Assembly (NCBI GenBank): GCA_002350445.1
Contig: DEEV01000063.1
Span: 2,081-12,020, forward strand
DNA from: Treponema sp. UBA2869
GTDB lineage: Bacteria; Spirochaetota; Spirochaetia; Treponematales; Treponemataceae
Direction: 5' to 3'
DNA: 9,940 bases
Position 1 is the stretch's first letter. Each line of letters opens with the position of its first letter. The translations under genes were made by a program, and so were the position numbers. Below are positions 6,565-9,940 of the stretch, piece by piece. A model generated the notes under the pieces. The model ran no database searches, was not told the origin of the DNA, and saw only the letters and a program-made list of their open reading frames with translations.

Positions 6565-8919
6565 ATGGAAAAAACTTTAGACTGGAAAGAATATGAAAAA
6601 ACCGCCATTCAGGCAATTGCCGAAGGATGCGTTCTTCTTGAAAATAAAAACAACGCGCTTCCCTTAAAAAAAGGCGAAAAAATTGCCGTTTTTGGTCGCA
6701 TTCAGAATAATTACTACAAAAGCGGAACCGGCTCAGGTGGTAAGGTAAATGTTTCTAAGGTTTATAACATAGTTGAAGGTCTGGAAAAGACAGGTTTTGT
6801 TGAAATAAATAAAAGACTTCAGAAAATTTACAGCGACTGGGAAAAAGAAAATCCCTACGATGAAGGTCTTGGCTGGGGAAAAGAACGCTGGTCTCAGGAA
6901 GAAATGCCGCTTTCAAAAGAAACTGCCGGGATAATTTCAAAAGAATCACAAACAGCAATTGTTATCATAGGTCGTACGGCAGGCGAAGACCGGGACAACA
7001 GCGAACAAAAAGGTTCATATCTTCTTTCTGAAGGTGAAGAAACTCTGCTTAAAACTGTACGACAAAATTTTGCAAAAATGATTGTGCTCTTAAACACCGG
7101 CAACATTATTGATATGAATTTTGTGCAGGAAATGAAACCCGATGCTGTAATGTATGTGTGGCAGGGCGGAATGCTTGGCGGACTTGGAACAGCAGAAGTT
7201 CTGACTGGGAAGGTGAATGCCTGCGGAAAACTTACCGATACAATTGCAAAAAAAATTTCAGACTACCCTTCTGACAAAAATTTTGGAGATTTAAAACAGA
7301 ATATTTATGAAGAGGATATTTTTGTCGGCTACAGATATTTTGAAACATTTGCAAAAGACAGAGTTTTGTACCCGTTTGGGTTTGGACTTTCATATACGAA
7401 TTTTCAAATCTCTGCAAAAAAAGCAGAAAATGACGAAGAAAATCAAACTGTAAAAATTTCTGTAGAAGTAAAAAATATTGGTAAATTAAGCGGAAAAGAA
7501 ACCGTACAGATCTATGTGCGCGCACCTGACGGCAGGCTTGGAAAAGCGGACAAGGTTCTTGCCGCATTCAAAAAAACAAAAATGCTTGAGAGCGACGAAA
7601 CTCAACAAATAGATTTTGAAATTCCATACGAAAATTTTGCCTCTTACGATGACAGCGGCATAACCGGCTGTAAAGACTGCTGGGTTTTGGAAAAAGGCTT
7701 ATACATAATTTTTGCAGGAAACAGTGTAAGATGCACAGAAAAATGTCTTGAATTTTCACTGGAAAATCAGATTTCATTAAAAAAATGTAGTGAAGCTTTG
7801 TACCCTACCCTGCCATTCAAGCGTCTTCATTCAAATGGAACCGAAAAACCAGAAACAGAAAATGTGCCTCTAAGAAAAATTACAGAGACTGAAAAACAGA
7901 ATTCTAACAGGCCAAAAGAAATCAAACAAACCGAAAACAAAAACATAAAACTTAAAGACGTCTATTTAAAGAAAAACACAATGGACGAATTTATAGCCCA
8001 ACTTACGGACGATGATTTAAGCTGTATAATCAGGGGCGAAGGAATGGGAAGCAGTCTTGTAACGCCAGGAACTGCATCTGCCTATGGAGGCGTTTCTCCC
8101 CGACTCCGAGAAACTTTTGGAATTCCTGCAGCGTGCTGCGATGACGGCCCATCTGGAATGCGGCTTGACTGTGGAATAAAAGCTTTTTCACTTCCAAACG
8201 GAACCTCGCTTGCATGCACATTTAACGAAGAACTTATTACAAAACTTTACAGCCTTACTGCTCTGGAAATGGCAAATAACAAAGTAGACAATCTTCTGGG
8301 TCCTGGAATGAACATTCACCGCCATCCGTTAAACGGCAGAAATTTTGAATATTTTTCTGAAGATCCTTTTGTGACAGGTCAGATTGGAACTGCAATGCTC
8401 AAAGGACTTAAGCAGAATGGAGCTGGAGGAACTATAAAACATTTTTGTGCAAACAATCAGGAAACTCAAAGACATTTTAATAATTCTGTGGTTTCTGCGC
8501 GAGCTTTACGCGAAATATACTTAAAAGGCTTCGAAATTGCAGTAAAAAGCGGTTATTCAGATTCAATAATGACAACTTACGGACTTGTAAACGGAATCTA
8601 CACATCAGGTCGTTATGATTTAAATACAGAAATTCTAAGAAATGACTGGAATTTTAAGGGCATTGTAATGACGGACTGGTGGGCGCATATAAGCAGCGAA
8701 AAAACAGAACCTTCCAAAACAAATTTTGCCTCTATGATTCATGCACAAAACGACTTATATATGGTCTGTTCCAGCGGAGCGGAAAATAAAGACGGAGACA
8801 ACACTCTTGAAAGTCTTAACAAAGGTGAATTAAGTCGTGCTGAATTACAGCGAAGTGCAAAAAATATTTGCGGCCAGATAATGAACTACTTTTGCCATGC
8901 AGCGAACTTTGGATTCTGA
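6565..8919 (+). CDS. Domain-permuted GH3 beta-glucosidase-type glycosidase (frame ends early)
   Basis: A 784-residue retaining glycosidase of family GH3 with the domain order reversed: GH3_C domain first (about 13-265; GRTAGED at 136-142, WQGGMLGG), FnIII-like domain (about 278-415, opening with YPFGFGLSY 269-277), charged linker (about 435-475), then the catalytic barrel (about 475-765). The barrel shows D526-D-G-P-S-G, GPGMNIHRHPLNGRNFEYFSEDP, K625-H626, and the nucleophile D704 in VMTDWW. This layout is known from rumen beta-glucosidases such as those of Ruminococcus albus and Butyrivibrio. The likely substrates are beta-linked gluco-oligosaccharides, but the exact sugar cannot be told. 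No signal peptide, so cytoplasmic. GAGGT (6551-6555) lies 9 bases upstream of ATG 6565. The last eight residues (after F776) look like frame-shifted nonsense: family members continue with an AM motif and a further C-terminal domain, found here in the +1 frame. Confidence 0.9.
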   Translation: MEKTLDWKEYEKTAIQAIAEGCVLLENKNNALPLKKGEKIAVFGRIQNNYYKSGTGSGGKVNVSKVYNIVEGLEKTGFVEINKRLQKIYSDWEKENPYDEGLGWGKERWSQEEMPLSKETAGIISKESQTAIVIIGRTAGEDRDNSEQKGSYLLSEGEETLLKTVRQNFAKMIVLLNTGNIIDMNFVQEMKPDAVMYVWQGGMLGGLGTAEVLTGKVNACGKLTDTIAKKISDYPSDKNFGDLKQNIYEEDIFVGYRYFETFAKDRVLYPFGFGLSYTNFQISAKKAENDEENQTVKISVEVKNIGKLSGKETVQIYVRAPDGRLGKADKVLAAFKKTKMLESDETQQIDFEIPYENFASYDDSGITGCKDCWVLEKGLYIIFAGNSVRCTEKCLEFSLENQISLKKCSEALYPTLPFKRLHSNGTEKPETENVPLRKITETEKQNSNRPKEIKQTENKNIKLKDVYLKKNTMDEFIAQLTDDDLSCIIRGEGMGSSLVTPGTASAYGGVSPRLRETFGIPAACCDDGPSGMRLDCGIKAFSLPNGTSLACTFNEELITKLYSLTALEMANNKVDNLLGPGMNIHRHPLNGRNFEYFSEDPFVTGQIGTAMLKGLKQNGAGGTIKHFCANNQETQRHFNNSVVSARALREIYLKGFEIAVKSGYSDSIMTTYGLVNGIYTSGRYDLNTEILRNDWNFKGIVMTDWWAHISSEKTEPSKTNFASMIHAQNDLYMVCSSGAENKDGDNTLESLNKGELSRAELQRSAKNICGQIMNYFCHAANFGF
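8890..8893 (+). other. Probable frameshift site (T run) in the GH3 gene
   Basis: Removing one T from the run TTTT makes the GH3 frame read N-Y-F-A-M-Q-R and continue without a stop to 9343, giving about 925 residues. The two frames are both open only between 8885 and 8919, so the shift must lie there. A base insertion, a sequencing error, or +1 slippage of tRNA-Phe from UUU to the overlapping UUU would all produce this picture. Confidence 0.65.
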
Positions 8920-9343
8920 ATTTAGAGTAAAAATAATAAACAAACCAAAAGAAAGCGATGACATTAATCTTGATGAAATTGAATTTAAAGTGCTCGATAA
9001 AAATGCACTAATTGATTTGACATACCAAAAAAGCAAAGCCGGAAGTAATTATATACTTGCGTTTGACGTACAAAATCCTGGAACTTACGAAGTTACACTT
9101 ACCGCCAGTTCTGAACTGAACAATCTTGCGCAACTTCCAAATACATTATTTTTAATGGGAATCCCTATTGCAAGTTTTGTTTTTCAGGGTTCAGAAGGAA
9201 AAGAAATTTCCATAACTAAAAAAATTGTCCTTGGAAAACGGTTCAGTGTTTCAAGGCTTTTCTGTGCCGCAGACGGTCTTAATTTGAAATCAATTGAATT
9301 GAAATATCTTAATGACAACACAGAAATGAACTGGATAATGTAA
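8897..9343 (+). CDS. C-terminal domain of the GH3 enzyme in the +1 frame
   Basis: A 148-codon frame overlapping the GH3 stop by 23 bases. Its start ATG has no Shine-Dalgarno, and the frame is open back to 8885. The sequence reads like a beta-sandwich extension: an acidic hinge (ESDDINLDEIEF), then NYILAFDVQNPGTYEVTLTA, a short LAQLP turn, FQGSEGKEISITKKIVLGKRF and LKSIELKYL. As I recall it, the same kind of tail follows the catalytic domain in many permuted GH3 enzymes of about 900-950 residues, so it is best read as the detached end of the upstream gene rather than an independent protein. Its function there is not established to my knowledge; carbohydrate binding or domain packing are possibilities. 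Its stop codon (9341-9343) lies inside the first 18-base repeat. Confidence 0.7.
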   Translation: MQRTLDSEFRVKIINKPKESDDINLDEIEFKVLDKNALIDLTYQKSKAGSNYILAFDVQNPGTYEVTLTASSELNNLAQLPNTLFLMGIPIASFVFQGSEGKEISITKKIVLGKRFSVSRLFCAADGLNLKSIELKYLNDNTEMNWIM

Positions 9344-9474
9344 CACTTTTGTTATCCTTTTTTTAATCACGAAACCAGTACTCTCCGCAAATAAAAGATG
9401 TAACAGTTCTGTTATCAGATGGTTTATGTCACAGTTTTGTTATCATTGGAAAATCATGTAACAGTTTTGTTATC
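9339..9474 (+). repeat. Left cluster of 18-base near-palindromic repeats (4 copies)
   Basis: Copies at 9339-9356 (TGTAACACTTTTGTTATC), 9399-9416 (TGTAACAGTTCTGTTATC), 9427-9444 (TGTCACAGTTTTGTTATC) and 9457-9474 (TGTAACAGTTTTGTTATC), all in the same orientation, with start-to-start distances of 60, 28 and 30 bases. Each is an interrupted inverted repeat: TAACA and TGTTA (CACA in one copy) around four bases. Differences concentrate in the centre (positions 8-12) and at position 4 (A or C), a pattern expected of protein-binding sites. The first copy overlaps the stop codon of the GH3 tail and is followed by a T run, so as RNA it could form a feeble hairpin, too weak to call a terminator. Confidence 0.9.
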
Positions 9475-9508
9475 GAAAGAATATAAAATCACTGATTCTT
9501 GAAAAAAA

Positions 9509-9538
9509 TTAAAGAGCTGCTTTTTAAATTTTTTTATT
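9509..9538 (+). terminator. Rho-independent terminator-like hairpin, possibly bidirectional
   Basis: TTAAAGAG (9509-9516), loop CTG, CTTTTTAA (9520-9527) form an eight-pair stem with one G-U pair, followed by ATTTTTTTATT. On the opposite strand the same stem is followed by a run of seven T (complement of 9502-9508), so it could stop transcription from both sides. It lies about 165 bases past the GH3 tail stop. The stem is AT-rich, so efficiency may be modest. Confidence 0.5.
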
Positions 9539-9546
9539 CCCCTGCC

Positions 9547-9690
9547 CTATTTTGAATTTGCCCTCAGCCGCTTAAAAAGGTCCTTCTGAGCGCTTCTTCG
9601 GGTTTTGTTGAGATGTTTTATTACTTTTAATATTTTCACAGAATAAGCCAAATTTCGAAAAATCAAAAAGATGTCAGTTACTTTAAACAT
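9547..9690 (-). CDS. Small basic ORF, 47 residues, uncertain
   Basis: An ATG-started leftward frame encoding a 47-residue lysine- and arginine-rich peptide (starts MFKVTDIFLIFRN, ends KDLFKRLRANSK). I do not recognise it. In favour: its start lies just outside the repeat copy at 9694-9711, which on this strand contains a -10-like TATACT, and its stop is 9 bases before the bidirectional hairpin. Against: no Shine-Dalgarno, no clear -35, and a length that chance can easily supply in AT-rich DNA. It may also be the worn-down end of a mobile-element gene. Confidence 0.25.
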   Translation of the reverse strand: MFKVTDIFLIFRNLAYSVKILKVIKHLNKTRRSAQKDLFKRLRANSK

Positions 9691-9693
9691 TTA

Positions 9694-9865
9694 TGTAACA
9701 GTATAGTTATCTATTTTTTTACAGGTTGAATCAGCAGGCATGCTAAAATTGTAACACTTATGTTATCCTGATGAACAAAAGTTTTTGACGGGCCAATACA
9801 ATATTTAGATGTAACAATTCTGTTATCAACACTTTTCATTTGTTATAAGTCACACTTTTGTTATC
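9694..9865 (+). repeat. Right cluster of the same 18-base repeats (4 copies plus a degenerate one)
   Basis: Copies at 9694-9711 (TGTAACAGTATAGTTATC), 9750-9767 (TGTAACACTTATGTTATC), 9810-9827 (TGTAACAATTCTGTTATC) and 9848-9865 (AGTCACACTTTTGTTATC), in the same orientation as the left cluster and starting 56, 60 and 38 bases apart. A further decayed copy with extra bases in the centre can be read at 9828-9846 (AACACTTTTCATTTGTTAT). The 237-base start-to-start jump between the clusters contains the hairpin and the tiny ORF. Across all eight copies GT.ACA and GTTATC are invariant. Confidence 0.9.
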
Positions 9866-9875
9866 CGGGTATTCA

Positions 9876-9900
9876 AAAAAATAAAAAAAGCAAAGCTTCC
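9876..9900 (-). terminator. Weak leftward terminator-like hairpin near the right edge
   Basis: Read on the minus strand, GGAAGC-TTT-GCTTTT can pair (two G-U pairs) and is followed by a T-rich tract (TTTATTTTTTT). It could end a leftward gene entering from beyond the right edge; a minus-strand stop at 9916-9918 after a short open frame would suit that but is far too short to support a gene call. Confidence 0.25.
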
Positions 9901-9940
9901 TGGAAAATTAGAAAATTAAAAGCCTTTGATTTTAGATTCA

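Noticed and set aside
9341..9368. Rho-independent terminator directly after the GH3 tail
   Set aside because: The stem (TAACA/TGTTA) has five mainly A-T pairs and the same sequence recurs seven more times, mostly without a T run, so its role is probably not termination.
9339..9865. CRISPR array
   Set aside because: The repeats are only 18 bases, differ between copies, and the gaps vary from 10 to about 220 bases; no cas gene is present.
9339..9865. Integron attC sites (Treponema denticola carries an integron)
   Set aside because: The GTTATC end does not match the GTTRRRY core, the units are too short for attC, and no cassette ORFs lie between them.

Overview
The window looks like chromosomal DNA of a low-GC, polysaccharide-degrading gut or rumen bacterium. 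The A/T-ending codons, a methionine synthase split into two genes, and a cytosolic domain-permuted GH3 beta-glucosidase fit a Treponema-like spirochaete best; a clostridial relative is possible. This is inference from protein resemblance, with no marker gene to prove it.

Layout. At the left edge a leftward gene (1-615, cut by the window) encodes a PAP2-family membrane phosphatase with all three phosphatase motifs. A divergent intergenic region (616-750) separates it from a rightward run of genes. First come metF (methylenetetrahydrofolate reductase), then, 4 bases later, a stand-alone MetH reactivation-domain protein. After a 141-base gap with a fair sigma-70 promoter comes metH lacking the activation domain, followed one base later by glpK (glycerol kinase). 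After 91 bases comes a permuted GH3 glycosidase (GH3_C, FnIII-like, then the catalytic barrel) whose C-terminal domain continues in another frame (8897-9343).

How the genes work together. MetF makes 5-methyl-THF. MetH moves the methyl group through cobalamin to homocysteine. The separate activation protein is expected to supply the AdoMet-dependent reductive reactivation that MetH cannot do by itself. glpK has a strong Shine-Dalgarno inside the metH 3' end, so it is probably translated from the same message. The GH3 enzyme has no signal peptide and would hydrolyse imported oligosaccharides in the cytoplasm.

The last 600 bases (9344-9940) have no convincing protein gene. They hold eight same-orientation copies of an 18-base near-palindromic repeat, consensus TGTAACAGTTTTGTTATC, in two clusters around a terminator-like hairpin and a tiny leftward ORF. 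The first copy supplies the stop codon of the GH3 tail frame. This array and the GH3 frameshift are the two most noteworthy observations. The array could be multiple transposase-binding sites at a mobile-element end, or operators for a DNA-binding protein; the sequence alone does not decide.
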